Shown: positions 28,025-38,190 of the stretch, piece by piece
Layout: every line of letters starts with the position of its first letter
Numbering within the stretch: position 1 is the stretch's first letter
DNA from: an uncultured Desulfuromonadales bacterium
GTDB lineage: Bacteria; Desulfobacterota; Desulfuromonadia; Desulfuromonadales; Trichloromonadaceae
NCBI GenBank assembly: GCA_945787465.1
Contig: CALZIZ010000045.1
Coordinates: 1-41,304 of the forward strand
DNA length: 41,304 nucleotides
Reading direction: 5' to 3'
The notes under the pieces: model-generated
The model's input: the letters and a program-made list of their open reading frames with translations, nothing else
What the model was told of the DNA's origin: nothing
Database searches by the model: none
Translations under genes and position numbers: made by a program

Positions 28025-28555
28025 ATGTCATACACAAGAGTTCGGCGGCAACCGGACTATTTGCTGCAGAAAACCCCCGTCGGTTGGCTTGGTATTGTCT
28101 CCGACGGGGAGGTGTTGCTTGAATTGCTCCTGCGCGAGGACCGTAAGGAGGTTGAAGACGCTATCGGTGCACAGTACCCCGGTGCCCGCCGCCAGGAATC
28201 GCCCCTTTTGCTGCAGGCGCGAAAGCAGGTCGATGAATTCTTTGCCGGCCGGCGCTGGCATTTCGACCTGCCCCTCGATTATTCGCGGCTTTCTCCGTTC
28301 AGTTCCGAGGTGCTGCAAGCCCTCGCCAGGGTGCCCTTCGGGCAGACCTTAAGTTATGGGGAACTGGCAAAACTGGTAAACCGTCCTCAGGCTGCAAGAG
28401 CCGTCGGTCGGGCCATGGCCGCCAATCCCTTTGTGCTTTTGGTCCCCTGTCACCGGGTTATCGGCAGGGGCGGGGGGCTGACGGGCTATTCAGGCGGAAG
28501 CGGGGTCGCTTCCAAGCAGTGGCTGCTCGATTTTGAAAAAGACGGGAAAGAATGA
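28025..28555 (+). CDS. ogt: Methylated-DNA--protein-cysteine methyltransferase
   Basis: Active-site VPCHRVIGRGGGLTGYSGG; ATG 28025 preferred over upstream start at 27989 inside murJ. Confidence 0.92.
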   Translation: MSYTRVRRQPDYLLQKTPVGWLGIVSDGEVLLELLLREDRKEVEDAIGAQYPGARRQESPLLLQARKQVDEFFAGRRWHFDLPLDYSRLSPFSSEVLQALARVPFGQTLSYGELAKLVNRPQAARAVGRAMAANPFVLLVPCHRVIGRGGGLTGYSGGSGVASKQWLLDFEKDGKE

Positions 28556-28599
28556 ATTTTGAGTTTTTGATTTATAATTTTGAATTGCAAGGATCTTCG

Positions 28600-28743
28600 T
28601 CACTGGTCACTGGTCACTGGTCACTGGTCACTGGTCACTGGTCACTGATACCTGATACCTGATACCTGATACCTGATACCTGATACCTGATACCTGATAC
28701 CTGATACCTGATACCTGATACCTGATACCTGATACCTGATACC
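28600..28743. repeat. Two-part heptamer tandem array: 6 x TCACTGG, 1 hybrid TCACTGA, 13 x TACCTGA plus partial TACC
   Basis: Counted directly: TCACTGG units from 28600 to 28641, TCACTGA 28642-28648, TACCTGA units 28649-28739, TACC 28740-28743. Confidence 0.97.
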
Positions 28744-28747
28744 GTGC

Positions 28748-28777
28748 TTGACATTGCTTCGAGATCTTTGGTAATAG
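28748..28777 (+). promoter_or_regulatory. Predicted sigma70-type promoter for tRNA-Val
   Basis: TTGACA (28748-28753), 18-nt spacer, TAATAG (28772-28777), ~18 nt before the tRNA. Confidence 0.65.
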
Positions 28778-28795
28778 TTCGGGCGTTACGGTTGT

Positions 28796-28870
<75 letters not shown>

Positions 28871-28898
28871 TATTTAACCGACAACCGGAAACATCGAT

Positions 28899-28923
28899 AG
28901 AGGCATCCTTTGATGCCTCTTTT
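28899..28923 (+). terminator. Rho-independent terminator after tRNA-Val
   Basis: AGAGGCATC-CTTT-GATGCCTCT followed by TTT; perfect 9-bp stem. Confidence 0.75.
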
Positions 28924-28941
28924 CATTAGTGGAGAAGAGTG

Positions 28942-30858
28942 ATGACCCAGGTTCGCGTATCATTGCCGGACGGCTCAAGCAAGGAGATCCCCCAGGGAGG
29001 AACGCCCCTCGACGTGGCGCGTTCCATTGGCGAAGGTCTGGCGCGTCAATCCATTGCCGCCCGCCTCAATGGCCAGTTGGTCGATGTCACCGCTCCTATC
29101 GGGGAGGATGCTTCCCTTGAACTGATTACCCTCTCCTCTGCAGAGGGGCTTGAAATTTATCGGCACTCGGCCGCCCACCTGATGGCGCAGGCGGTCAAGT
29201 CGCTGTTTGGCGCAGAAGTGCAGGTTACTATCGGCCCGGCCATTGAAAACGGCTTCTACTACGACTTCTATGCCGAAAACCATACCTTTTCGCCTGAAGA
29301 ATTCGAAACCATCGAAAAGAAGATGGCCGAACTGGCCGCCGCAGATCTGGCTATTGTCCGCGAGGAGGTCAGTCGCGACGGGGCCATTCAGATTTTTAAG
29401 GAGATGGGGGAGAATTACAAGGTCGAGCTGATTGAAGACCTGCCCAACGAAACGGTCTCCCTCTACCGGCAGGGCGACTTTGTCGATCTGTGTCGTGGCC
29501 CCCATTTGCCCTCGACCAAGTTTCTCAAGGCTTTCAAGCTTACCAGCGTGGCTGGCGCCTACTGGCGCGGCGACGAGCGCAAGGCCATGCTTCAACGCAT
29601 CTATGCCACAGCCTTTCCCGATAAAAAGCAGCTGAAGTCCTATCTTGCCAAGCTTGAGGAGGCCCGCAAGCGCGATCATCGTAAGCTCGGCAAGGAGCTC
29701 GATCTCTTTTCGTTCAATGACGAGGCAGGCGCGGGTCTGGTGATCTGGCATCCCAAGGGCGCTTTGCTGCGGACCATTCTTGAAGACTTCGAGCGAAAAG
29801 AACACCTCAAGCGCGGCTACGATATCGTCATGGGCCCGCAGATTCTGCGTACCGAGCTCTGGAAGACCTCGGGCCATTACGAGAACTACCGGGAAAACAT
29901 GTATTTCACCGAGGTGGACGAGCAGAGCTACGGCGTTAAGCCGATGAACTGCCTGGCTCACATGCTTGTGTACAAATCCCGCATGCGCTCTTACCGTGAC
30001 CTGCCGATGCGACTTTTTGAGCTGGGGACCGTGCATCGCCACGAAAAGTCCGGGGTGCTCCATGGCCTGCTGAGGGTCCGGGGTTTTACCCAGGATGACG
30101 CCCATATTCTTTGCGCCCCCGAGCAGCTTGATGGAGAGATCAAGGGCGTGTTGCGCTTCGTGCAGGACGTCATGGGGATCTTTGGCTTCGAGTACGAAAT
30201 GGAGGTTTCCACCCGCCCGGAAAAATCCATCGGCAGCGATGCCGATTGGGAGCGAGCCACCCAGGCTTTGATGAATGCTCTCAATGACTCGGGGCTGCCC
30301 TACGAGGTCAACGAAGGCGATGGGGCTTTTTACGGGCCGAAGATTGATATCAAGCTCAAGGACGCTCTTGACAGAAAGTGGCAGTGTGCTACAATCCAGT
30401 GCGATTTTACCCTTCCTGAGCGCTTTGAACTTACCTATGTCGGCAGCGACGGCGAAAAACATCGTCCGGTCATGGTTCATCGGGTTATCCTTGGAGCGAT
30501 TGAACGCTTCATCGGGGTGTTGATCGAGCACTTCGCCGGCAACTTTCCGCTCTGGATCTCACCGGTTCAGGCGACGATTGTCAATGTGACTGACAATCAG
30601 GCTCAATATGCCGAAGGGGTGTTTAATACGCTGCGCGCTGCCGGGGTTCGGGTTCAAAAAGACTTGCGAAATGAAAAGCTGGGCTTTAAGATTCGCGAGG
30701 CCCAGATGGAAAAGGTCCCCTACATGCTGGTTATCGGGGACAAAGAGCTTGAAAACGGAACTCTGGCTCCGCGTCATCGCTCCGGCAAGAACCTTGATCC
30801 CATGACGCCAGACGAGTTTGTTCGCTTCGTTCAGGACGAGTGTAGTCAATATCATTAG
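28942..30858 (+). CDS. thrS: Threonyl-tRNA synthetase
   Basis: TGS domain, [72 protein letters not shown] 28939 or ATG 28942 start. Confidence 0.97.
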   Translation: MTQVRVSLPDGSSKEIPQGGTPLDVARSIGEGLARQSIAARLNGQLVDVTAPIGEDASLELITLSSAEGLEIYRHSAAHLMAQAVKSLFGAEVQVTIGPAIENGFYYDFYAENHTFSPEEFETIEKKMAELAAADLAIVREEVSRDGAIQIFKEMGENYKVELIEDLPNETVSLYRQGDFVDLCRGPHLPSTKFLKAFKLTSVAGAYWRGDERKAMLQRIYATAFPDKKQLKSYLAKLEEARKRDHRKLGKELDLFSFNDEAGAGLVIWHPKGALLRTILEDFERKEHLKRGYDIVMGPQILRTELWKTSGHYENYRENMYFTEVDEQSYGVKPMNCLAHMLVYKSRMRSYRDLPMRLFELGTVHRHEKSGVLHGLLRVRGFTQDDAHILCAPEQLDGEIKGVLRFVQDVMGIFGFEYEMEVSTRPEKSIGSDADWERATQALMNALNDSGLPYEVNEGDGAFYGPKIDIKLKDALDRKWQCATIQCDFTLPERFELTYVGSDGEKHRPVMVHRVILGAIERFIGVLIEHFAGNFPLWISPVQATIVNVTDNQAQYAEGVFNTLRAAGVRVQKDLRNEKLGFKIREAQMEKVPYMLVIGDKELENGTLAPRHRSGKNLDPMTPDEFVRFVQDECSQYH

Positions 30859-30869
30859 GAGGTGCCACC

Positions 30870-31385
30870 ATAGCTAAGCAGGAGACCAATATCAATCGCG
30901 CCATTCGGGCCCGGGAAGTTCGCGTAATTGACGATGCAGGCGAGCAGCTTGGGGTTATAAGCCTGGATGAGGCATTGGCCACGGCCGAGTCACGGGGTCT
31001 GGACCTTGTAGAGGTTTCGCCAAATGCCACGCCTCCCGTATGCCGCATTATGGATTACGGGAAGTACAAGTACCAGGCAAGCAAGCGGGCTGCCGAAGCC
31101 AAGAAGAAAACGGCTAAGGTTGAACTCAAGGAAGTCAAGATGCGTCCCAAGACCGAGGAGCATGACTTTCAGTTCAAGGTCAAGCATGCTCGCCGGTTTC
31201 TTGAGGAGGGCAACAAGGTCAAGGTCACCGTCATGTTTCGTGGCCGGGAGGTAACCCATCCCGAGTTCGGGCGCAGGTTGCTCGAAAAAGTTGCCATCGA
31301 AATAAAGGATATCGGCCAGGTCGAGTCCATGCCACGTATGCAAGGTCGCTTCATGCATATGGTGGTGGCCCCTTTGAAAAAGTAA
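30870..31385 (+). CDS. infC: Translation initiation factor IF-3, apparent ATA start codon
   Basis: AGGAGG overlapping the thrS stop, then ATA GCT AAG CAG GAG ACC AAT ATC AAT CGC... reading (I/M)AKQETNINRAIRAREVRVIDDAGEQLGVISLDEALATAESRGLDLVEVSPNATPPVCRIMDYGKYKYQ; 171 codons. ORF track starts internally at 30975. Confidence 0.92.
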   Translation: MAKQETNINRAIRAREVRVIDDAGEQLGVISLDEALATAESRGLDLVEVSPNATPPVCRIMDYGKYKYQASKRAAEAKKKTAKVELKEVKMRPKTEEHDFQFKVKHARRFLEEGNKVKVTVMFRGREVTHPEFGRRLLEKVAIEIKDIGQVESMPRMQGRFMHMVVAPLKK

Positions 31386-31494
31386 CGGATTCCATAAACC
31401 AGGCGTTTGTCTTCAGGCTGCCTTTCGAACAGGTGGTCCGCTGGCTTTCGCCTGAAATTTTGATCTATCTATCACGCAGTTAAGGAGATGGGTT

Positions 31495-31692
31495 ATGCCC
31501 AAAATTAAAACCAACCGTGGCGCAGCCAAGCGCTTCCGCAAAACCGGTTCCGGAAAGATTCGTCGCAACAAGGCTTTTACCAGCCACATTCTGACCAAGA
31601 AGTCCACCAAGCGCAAGCGCGACCTTCGTCAGGCTACAGTGGTGAACAAAGCTGATGAAAAGAACATCAGTCGCCTTATTCCTTATCTTTGA
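31495..31692 (+). CDS. rpmI: 50S ribosomal protein L35
   Basis: [50 protein letters not shown]. Confidence 0.97.
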   Translation: MPKIKTNRGAAKRFRKTGSGKIRRNKAFTSHILTKKSTKRKRDLRQATVVNKADEKNISRLIPYL

Positions 31693-31804
31693 TAAGGGCA
31701 GGGAGACTCGGCCTTAAGACCGCGAACTGAGGGGACATTGTCTCCCCCTTCAGATCCGGCAGCGGGCAACCCCCGCTTATTACACACGCAAGAAGGAGTA
31801 AGAC

Positions 31805-32161
31805 ATGCCGAGAGCAAAAAGAGGTGTTAAAGCGAGACGCAGAAGAAACAAGGTTCTGAAGTTGGCCAAAGGTTATCGTGGCGCGCGAAGTAAGCTGTTT
31901 CGCAGCGCCACCGAAGCGGTAGACCGGGCGCTTAACTATGCATTCCGTGACCGCAAGGTTCGGAAGCGGGACTTCCGGGCCCTCTGGATCGCCCGTATCA
32001 ACGCGGCGGCACGGGAAGATGGACTTTCCTACAGCCGTCTGGTGCATGGGCTGAAAAAAGCCGAAATCGGGCTTGATCGCAAGATCCTGGCCCAGTTGGC
32101 TGTGACCGACCCTGCTGGCTTCACCGCAGTTGTCGAAAAGGCCAAGGCCCAGCTCCAGTAA
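31805..32161 (+). CDS. rplT: 50S ribosomal protein L20
   Basis: [43 protein letters not shown]. Confidence 0.97.
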   Translation: MPRAKRGVKARRRRNKVLKLAKGYRGARSKLFRSATEAVDRALNYAFRDRKVRKRDFRALWIARINAAAREDGLSYSRLVHGLKKAEIGLDRKILAQLAVTDPAGFTAVVEKAKAQLQ

Positions 32162-32170
32162 GACTCGGAG

Positions 32171-32204
32171 AAAAGAGATGAGGGCCTCCCTCATCTCTTT
32201 TTTT
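32171..32204 (+). terminator. Rho-independent terminator after rplT
   Basis: AAAAGAGATGAGGG-CCT-CCCTCATCTCTTTT then T tract; perfect stem. Confidence 0.88.
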
Positions 32205-32447
32205 ATATTTGGATATGATCAGCGATGGAAGCCTGTCGGCTTCCATTCGTCTTTTACCTATCTACCTGGATCCGGGAGAGCTGGGCGGGAAAAGAGTGTA
32301 AGTGCTTGGCCTGAATAAGTGATTCAAAAAATCTGAGGCGCACCCATAGGTTCGTCGATGGTTTTTGGGACGCTTAGGCAGGTCAATGACTTGCGCTATT
32401 GCCCGGTCAGAACTCACGGATTCAGGTATTCAGATTCGGGAAGAGTC

Positions 32448-33464
32448 ATGAAGGCTAAGCTGGAGGAGATGTTACAGGTAGCGCAGGCGGCCATCGAGCA
32501 GGCCGACTGCGAATCGGCCCTGCAGGACGTGCGGGTGCGGTTTCTTGGCAAGAAGGGCGAAATGACCGCCATTATGCGCGGTATGGGGCAGTTGCCGCCC
32601 GACGAGCGCCCGCTGGTCGGGGCTCTGGCCAATGAGGTCAAGCAGCAGCTGGAGCAGATTTTCGATTCCCGGCTGGAGCAGGTTCGCCATGCTGACATCG
32701 AGCGCCGGCTTGAGCAGGAGCGACTCGACGTCACCCTGCCCGGGCGCCGCCACCCTCGCGGAACCAAGCACCCGATCACCCTCGTGACCGAAGAGATTAC
32801 CGAGATATTCGCATCGCTTGGTTTTGGTGTTGAGGAGGGGCCCGAGGTTGAGAAGGACTTTTACAATTTCGAAGCCCTGAACATCCCCAAGGACCACCCC
32901 GCCCGCGACATGCAGGACACCTTTTACGTTAACGACGATGTTGTCCTGCGCACCCATACCTCGCCGGTGCAAATCCGCACCATGCTGCGCCAGGCTCCGC
33001 CGGTTCGGGTTATCGCTCCGGGGACTGTTTACCGCAGGGACTCGGACATCACCCACAGCCCGATGTTTCACCAGATCGAAGGCTTTCTTGTCGACCGCAA
33101 AGTCACCTTCGGCGACCTTAAGGGCATCCTGACCACCTTCATCAACCAGTTTTTCGGCCGCGGCGTAGGAGTACGGTTCAGGCCGTCCTTTTTCCCGTTT
33201 ACCGAACCGAGTGCAGAGGTTGACATTCAATGCGTTATCTGCGGGGGATCGGGCTGCAGGGTCTGTAAAAATACCGGCTGGCTCGAAATTCTCGGCAGTG
33301 GCATGATCGACCCTGAGGTCTTCAAGTCGGTCGAATACGACCCCGAGGTCTACAGCGGTTTTGCTTTCGGCATGGGGATCGAGCGCGTCGCAATGCTAAA
33401 ATACGGCGTAAATGATCTGCGTCTGTTCTTTGAAAACGACCTGCGGTTTCTGAACCAGTTTTGA
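32448..33464 (+). CDS. pheS: Phenylalanyl-tRNA synthetase alpha subunit
   Basis: [80 protein letters not shown] 32448 gives the standard N-terminus. Confidence 0.97.
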   Translation: MKAKLEEMLQVAQAAIEQADCESALQDVRVRFLGKKGEMTAIMRGMGQLPPDERPLVGALANEVKQQLEQIFDSRLEQVRHADIERRLEQERLDVTLPGRRHPRGTKHPITLVTEEITEIFASLGFGVEEGPEVEKDFYNFEALNIPKDHPARDMQDTFYVNDDVVLRTHTSPVQIRTMLRQAPPVRVIAPGTVYRRDSDITHSPMFHQIEGFLVDRKVTFGDLKGILTTFINQFFGRGVGVRFRPSFFPFTEPSAEVDIQCVICGGSGCRVCKNTGWLEILGSGMIDPEVFKSVEYDPEVYSGFAFGMGIERVAMLKYGVNDLRLFFENDLRFLNQF

Positions 33465-33526
33465 GGGTTCTTTTCCATTAAATATCCAGTGCTTTCTTGT
33501 GCTTTATTCATAGAGGACCTTAAGCG

Positions 33527-35941
33527 ATGATCGTAACCTACAACTGGCTCAAGGAATTTGTTGATTTTGACCTGGATCCCGCCGATCTGGCCCACCAGCT
33601 GACCATGGCTGGGCTGGAGGTCGATGGCATGGAACTGGTGGGGGAGGGGCTGGACAGCGTTATTGTCGCGCGGCTGGCCTCGGTCGAGCCCCATCCCGAG
33701 GCCGATCGCCTGACCATTTGTCAGGTTGAAACGGGGCAGGATACGGTGCAGGTTGTTTGTGGCGCCAAGAACCACCGCACCGGTGACCTGGTCGCTTTTG
33801 CCCAGGTCGGTTCGGTGCTTCCGGGCGATTTCAAGATCAAGAAATCCAAGATCAGGGGCCGTGAATCCTTTGGTATGCTCTGCTCGGAGACCGAGCTGGG
33901 GCTGGCCGAGGAATCTGAAGGGATCATGATTCTTCCTGCCGGCCTTGAGCTGGGCACTGCAGCCTTCGACGCCCTGGGGCTCAAGGATGTGCGTTACGAA
34001 CTGGGGTTGACCCCCAACCGTCCGGACTGCCTGAGCGTTGTCGGGGTGGCCCGCGAGGTGGCGGCCATGGTTGGCCAGGACCTGAAGCTCCCCGGAGCCT
34101 CGGTGCAGGAAACGGGCTCGGCCATTGGCGAGCAGACCTCGGTCACCATCGAGGAGGCAGGGATGTGCCCCCGCTATGCGGCGCGGCTGATCAAGGGCGT
34201 TAAGATCGGCCCTTCCCCCGATTGGCTGGTGCGGCGCCTGGAATCGGTCGGTATGCGTTCGATCAATAACGTGGTCGATGTCACCAACTATGTGCTGATG
34301 GAACTCGGGCACCCTCTGCATGCCTTCGATTTCAACCTGCTGCGGGGCAAGAAAATCGTTGTAAAACGCGCCCTGGAAGGTGAACGCTTCACCACCCTCG
34401 ACTCCAAGGAGCATCAGCTCAAAGCTGGCGATCTGTGTATTTGCGATGGCGAAGGGGCCGTGGCCCTGGCCGGCATCATGGGAGGGGAGAACTCGGAAAT
34501 TCAACCCGATACCGTCGATCTGTTGCTCGAGAGCGCCTATTTCAATCCGCCGACCATTCGCCGCAGCAGTAAACGACTTGGGATTCATACCGAGTCCTCG
34601 CACCGTTTTGAGCGCGGCGCCGATGTCAATATGGTGCCTGTTGCCTTGGATCGGGCGGCTGATTTGATCCTGCAAGTCGCGGGCGGTGTTCTGGCCAAGG
34701 GAGTGATCGACGCCTACCCCCAGGCCGTGGCCGAGCGCAAAATCACCATGACCGCACTGCGCACCAGCCAGATTCTGGGTATTGAAATCGACGCACTGGA
34801 AATCCAGCGCCTGTTGCGTTCTATCGGGCTGAGCTCGGAGTTGCCCATGGACCGCTCCGACGGTGCTCTCTACATCACCGTTCCGACCTTCAGGCCGGAT
34901 TTGGAGCGGGAAGTCGATTTGATCGAAGAGGTTGCCCGCCTCAACGGGTACGATAAAATTCCCGTGACCATGCCCTCGGGACAGAGCATCTGTCACCGTC
35001 CGCCGGTGCATTTTTCTGAGTCCCGCATGGCCCGCAACCTCATGGTGGCCAGCGGTTATTCCGAAATCATCAACTACGCCTTTATCTCGCCCAAGGCTCT
35101 CGAGCGGCTTGGCCTTGGCGCCGACGATGAGCGCAGGTCCACCGTGGCCGTGCTTAACCCGCTGACCGAAGAGCAGTCGGTGATGCGCACCAGTCTGGTG
35201 CCCAGTCTGCTCGAAACCGTTTCGCGCAATCTCGCCTACCGCTCACGCGATCTGCGGCTTTTCGAACTGCGCCCAGTATTTCAGACCGTCCAGGGCGAAG
35301 AACTGCCAAAGGAGAAGCTGCGCCTGGCTGCCGCGGTATGTGGCCGTGCTGAGATTGAAGGTTGGAGCCAGGGCAGCCAGCAGGTTGACTTTTTCGACCT
35401 CAAGGGCATGGTTGAAGCTCTCCTTGCCGCCTTTCAGATCGACAAGGTGAACTGGGACGGCAGCCGCAGCGAATCTTTCTATCATCCGGGCAAGTCCTGC
35501 ACCCTGATGCACGGCAAAACCGTGCTCGGTACGCTGGGGGAGATTCACCCTAAGATTCAGGCTGAATTTGAGCTGGACCTTCCGGTTTACCTCTTCGATC
35601 TGGATATGGATGCCTTCTTTGCTGCCGCAGGTGATCATCCGGGATTCAGGCCTATTTCCAGGTTCCCTGATGTGTACCGGGACAGTGCTCTGCTGCTCGA
35701 TGACGCAGTCAGCGCCCAGGATGTCTTCGACGTTCTCGGCAAGGTCAAGGGCAAGCACCTGGAGAATATCACCCTCTTCGATCTGTACAAAGGGCCGGGG
35801 ATTCCCGAGGGCAAGAAGAGCCTCGCCATCAGGGTCCGCTATCGCTCCACCGAAAAAACCCTCACCGACGAAGAGATTCAGGGGGTCCACGGAAAAATTG
35901 TCAAGACTCTGTGTAAACGGCTAAATGCAGAAATTCGTTAA
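33527..35941 (+). CDS. pheT: Phenylalanyl-tRNA synthetase beta subunit
   Basis: MIVTYNWLKEFVDFDLDPADLAHQLTMAGLEVD, tRNA-binding domain (VCGAKNHRTGDLVAFA), C-terminal FDX-ACB domain. Confidence 0.97.
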   Translation: MIVTYNWLKEFVDFDLDPADLAHQLTMAGLEVDGMELVGEGLDSVIVARLASVEPHPEADRLTICQVETGQDTVQVVCGAKNHRTGDLVAFAQVGSVLPGDFKIKKSKIRGRESFGMLCSETELGLAEESEGIMILPAGLELGTAAFDALGLKDVRYELGLTPNRPDCLSVVGVAREVAAMVGQDLKLPGASVQETGSAIGEQTSVTIEEAGMCPRYAARLIKGVKIGPSPDWLVRRLESVGMRSINNVVDVTNYVLMELGHPLHAFDFNLLRGKKIVVKRALEGERFTTLDSKEHQLKAGDLCICDGEGAVALAGIMGGENSEIQPDTVDLLLESAYFNPPTIRRSSKRLGIHTESSHRFERGADVNMVPVALDRAADLILQVAGGVLAKGVIDAYPQAVAERKITMTALRTSQILGIEIDALEIQRLLRSIGLSSELPMDRSDGALYITVPTFRPDLEREVDLIEEVARLNGYDKIPVTMPSGQSICHRPPVHFSESRMARNLMVASGYSEIINYAFISPKALERLGLGADDERRSTVAVLNPLTEEQSVMRTSLVPSLLETVSRNLAYRSRDLRLFELRPVFQTVQGEELPKEKLRLAAAVCGRAEIEGWSQGSQQVDFFDLKGMVEALLAAFQIDKVNWDGSRSESFYHPGKSCTLMHGKTVLGTLGEIHPKIQAEFELDLPVYLFDLDMDAFFAAAGDHPGFRPISRFPDVYRDSALLLDDAVSAQDVFDVLGKVKGKHLENITLFDLYKGPGIPEGKKSLAIRVRYRSTEKTLTDEEIQGVHGKIVKTLCKRLNAEIR

Positions 35942-35949
35942 AAAAGCGG

Positions 35950-35978
35950 TTGCTAACCTCCTGTTCCTATGATATAAA
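35950..35978 (+). promoter_or_regulatory. Predicted sigma70-type promoter for ihfA
   Basis: TTGCTA (35950-35955), 17-nt spacer, TATAAA (35973-35978). Confidence 0.55.
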
Positions 35979-36024
35979 AACCCGTAAATTCAAGGACATG
36001 TGCGTTTTATTGCGTGGAGGCGAT

Positions 36025-36312
36025 ATGACAAAAGCGGATCTGATAGAAAATGTATATCTGAAAACCGGGTTTTCCAAGAAGGAATCCGCTGAAATTGTAG
36101 AAATGGTTTTCGATATCATGAAAAACAACCTCGAAGATGGCGAAAAAATCAAAATCGCCGGCTTCGGGAATTTTGTGGTTAAGCAGAAGGCCACTCGGCG
36201 TGGACGTAATCCGCAAACCGGCGAGGAGATTGAAATCACCTCGAGAAGAATCCTCACCTTCAAACCCAGCCAGGTTTTAAAATCCGCGATTAACGGATGT
36301 GAGGTCGAGTAA
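36025..36312 (+). CDS. ihfA: Integration host factor subunit alpha
   Basis: [86 protein letters not shown]; downstream of pheT as is typical. Confidence 0.93.
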   Translation: MTKADLIENVYLKTGFSKKESAEIVEMVFDIMKNNLEDGEKIKIAGFGNFVVKQKATRRGRNPQTGEEIEITSRRILTFKPSQVLKSAINGCEVE

Positions 36313-36341
36313 CTGTCCTTACCCCAAGGGCGGGGGGAATC

Positions 36342-36701
36342 ATGGACGTGAAAATTCCCGAAAAGCTCTATTTTAAGATTGGCGAAGTCGCCGAACTCAC
36401 CGGAGTCAAAGCCCATGTGCTGCGCTACTGGGAATCTGAGTTCGGCGCTTTTCGACCCGTCAAAAGCTCGAGCAACCAGCGGCTCTACCGGCGAAAAGAC
36501 ATTGAGCTGGTACTGTTGCTGAAGGATCTGCTTTACGCCCAGGGCTTTACCATTGCTGGTGCCAAAAAGAGGTTGCGCAGCACCTCGGCGGCACCTGCCA
36601 AGCCTTTAACCAAGGACGATCAAGTCTCGGCGGAGCGCCGCCTGCTTGCAGATATTCGGGAAGAACTGCAGCGGTTGCGCGATTCGCTAGGCTCTTCCTG
36701 A
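36342..36701 (+). CDS. MerR-family transcriptional regulator
   Basis: [57 protein letters not shown]. Confidence 0.92.
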   Translation: MDVKIPEKLYFKIGEVAELTGVKAHVLRYWESEFGAFRPVKSSSNQRLYRRKDIELVLLLKDLLYAQGFTIAGAKKRLRSTSAAPAKPLTKDDQVSAERRLLADIREELQRLRDSLGSS

Positions 36702-36747
36702 TGCTCTACGCCCCAACCCCCTCCAATGTGATTTCTCCGAGGCCCCT

Positions 36748-37521
36748 GTGCTGATATTGGTGACCAACGACGATGGTATCCATTCTCCCGGGATTAAAGT
36801 GCTTGCTCGCCGGCTGGGTGAACTCGGCGAGGTGGTCGTCGCAGCGCCTGATCGTGAACGCAGTGCCGTCGGGCATTCATTGACCCTGCATTCTCCCCTT
36901 CGGGCAGAGGAAATTCGGCCCGGCTTTTTCTCCATCGACGGCACACCGACAGATTGCGTGAACCTCGGGATTCACGGGCTTCTCGATCGCCGTCCCGATC
37001 TGGTCGTATCAGGGATCAACAAGGGCGGCAACCTCGGTGACGATATTACCTATTCAGGGACAGTCTCGGCGGCCATGGAAGCGACCCTGATGGGGGTTCC
37101 CGCCTTTGCCATTTCTCTGGCCGGCGATGATTATGCGGCCGAGGATTTTGCCTGCGCCGCCGCCTTTGCCCTTGACCTCGCCACCCGGGTCGTCGATCTG
37201 GGACTTCCTTCTGATACCCTGCTCAATGTCAATGTTCCGCCCGGAAAACCACTGGGGTCGCGCCTGACCCGGCAGGGGAAAAGGATTTACGGTGACGTGG
37301 TGGTGGAGAAATTTGATCCCCGCGGCCGAAAGTATTACTGGATCGGGGGAGGGGAGTTGGGGTTTGAAAACCTGCCAGGAACCGATTTTCACGCCATTCA
37401 CGAAAATTTTATTTCCATCACCCCTTTGCATCTCGATCTGACCAACTACCGTTCTTTTGAAGGGCTGGCTTCATGGGGGCTTGACGCAATGGGCGATTTT
37501 CATTCCCAGAGCAGTGATTGA
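36748..37521 (+). CDS. surE: 5'/3'-nucleotidase SurE
   Basis: GTG start; MLILVTNDDGIHSPGIKVLARRLGELGEVVVAAPDRERSAVGHSLTLH, SGINKGGNLGDDITYSGTVSAAMEA. Confidence 0.96.
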   Translation: MLILVTNDDGIHSPGIKVLARRLGELGEVVVAAPDRERSAVGHSLTLHSPLRAEEIRPGFFSIDGTPTDCVNLGIHGLLDRRPDLVVSGINKGGNLGDDITYSGTVSAAMEATLMGVPAFAISLAGDDYAAEDFACAAAFALDLATRVVDLGLPSDTLLNVNVPPGKPLGSRLTRQGKRIYGDVVVEKFDPRGRKYYWIGGGELGFENLPGTDFHAIHENFISITPLHLDLTNYRSFEGLASWGLDAMGDFHSQSSD

Positions 37522-37534
37522 AAGAAGTTGAATT

Positions 37535-38188
37535 ATGGAATTTTCCATTGCCCGCCGGCAAATGGTTGAACGGCAGATCAAGGGGCGCGGCATTACCGAC
37601 CCCCGGGTTATAGATGCCATGCTCAAGGTGCCCAGGCACCTGTTTGTCGAAGAGGCCCTGCAAAGCCAGGCCTACGGCGATTATGCTCTGCCTATTGGGG
37701 AAAAACAGACCATCTCCCAGCCATTTATCGTCGCTTATATGACCGAGGCGCTGCGACTTAAGGGCGGCGAAAAGCTGCTCGATGTCGGCACCGGTTCGGG
37801 TTACCAGGCTGCGGTTCTCGGTCAGCTTGCCTCGCGAGTTTATTCCGTCGAGCGCATTGTTTCCCTGGCCCGTCGGGCGCGGAGGGTTCTCGACTCGATA
37901 GGCAGCAGCAACATCAACATCAAGGTGACCGATGGCACCTTTGGCTGGGAGGATCAGGCCCCGTTTGACGGTATCCTGGTCGCGGCAGGGGCACCGTCTG
38001 TCCCCGAAGAATACCTTAAGCAACTTGCCATAGGGGCCCATCTGGTCATTCCGGTAGGAACCCGGGGAGCTCAGAAACTGATGCGGGTCACCAGAGTCGG
38101 GGCTGAGCGCTTTGAGGAAGAGGAACTGCTTGATTGCCGGTTTGTGCCCCTGTTGGGCCAGCATGGCTGGAAGAACGAGGATCGTTGA
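37535..38188 (+). CDS. pcm: Protein-L-isoaspartate O-methyltransferase
   Basis: [57 protein letters not shown]. Confidence 0.96.
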   Translation: MEFSIARRQMVERQIKGRGITDPRVIDAMLKVPRHLFVEEALQSQAYGDYALPIGEKQTISQPFIVAYMTEALRLKGGEKLLDVGTGSGYQAAVLGQLASRVYSVERIVSLARRARRVLDSIGSSNINIKVTDGTFGWEDQAPFDGILVAAGAPSVPEEYLKQLAIGAHLVIPVGTRGAQKLMRVTRVGAERFEEEELLDCRFVPLLGQHGWKNEDR

Positions 38189-38190
38189 CC

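Noticed and set aside
28600-28743. Possible CRISPR array
   Set aside because: Units are contiguous 7-mers with no unique spacers and no cas genes nearby.
28975-30531. 518-aa minus-strand ORF opposite thrS
   Set aside because: Fully antisense to thrS; no family signature.
33350-35011. 553-aa minus-strand ORF opposite pheS/pheT
   Set aside because: Antisense to pheT and the pheS end; no family signature.
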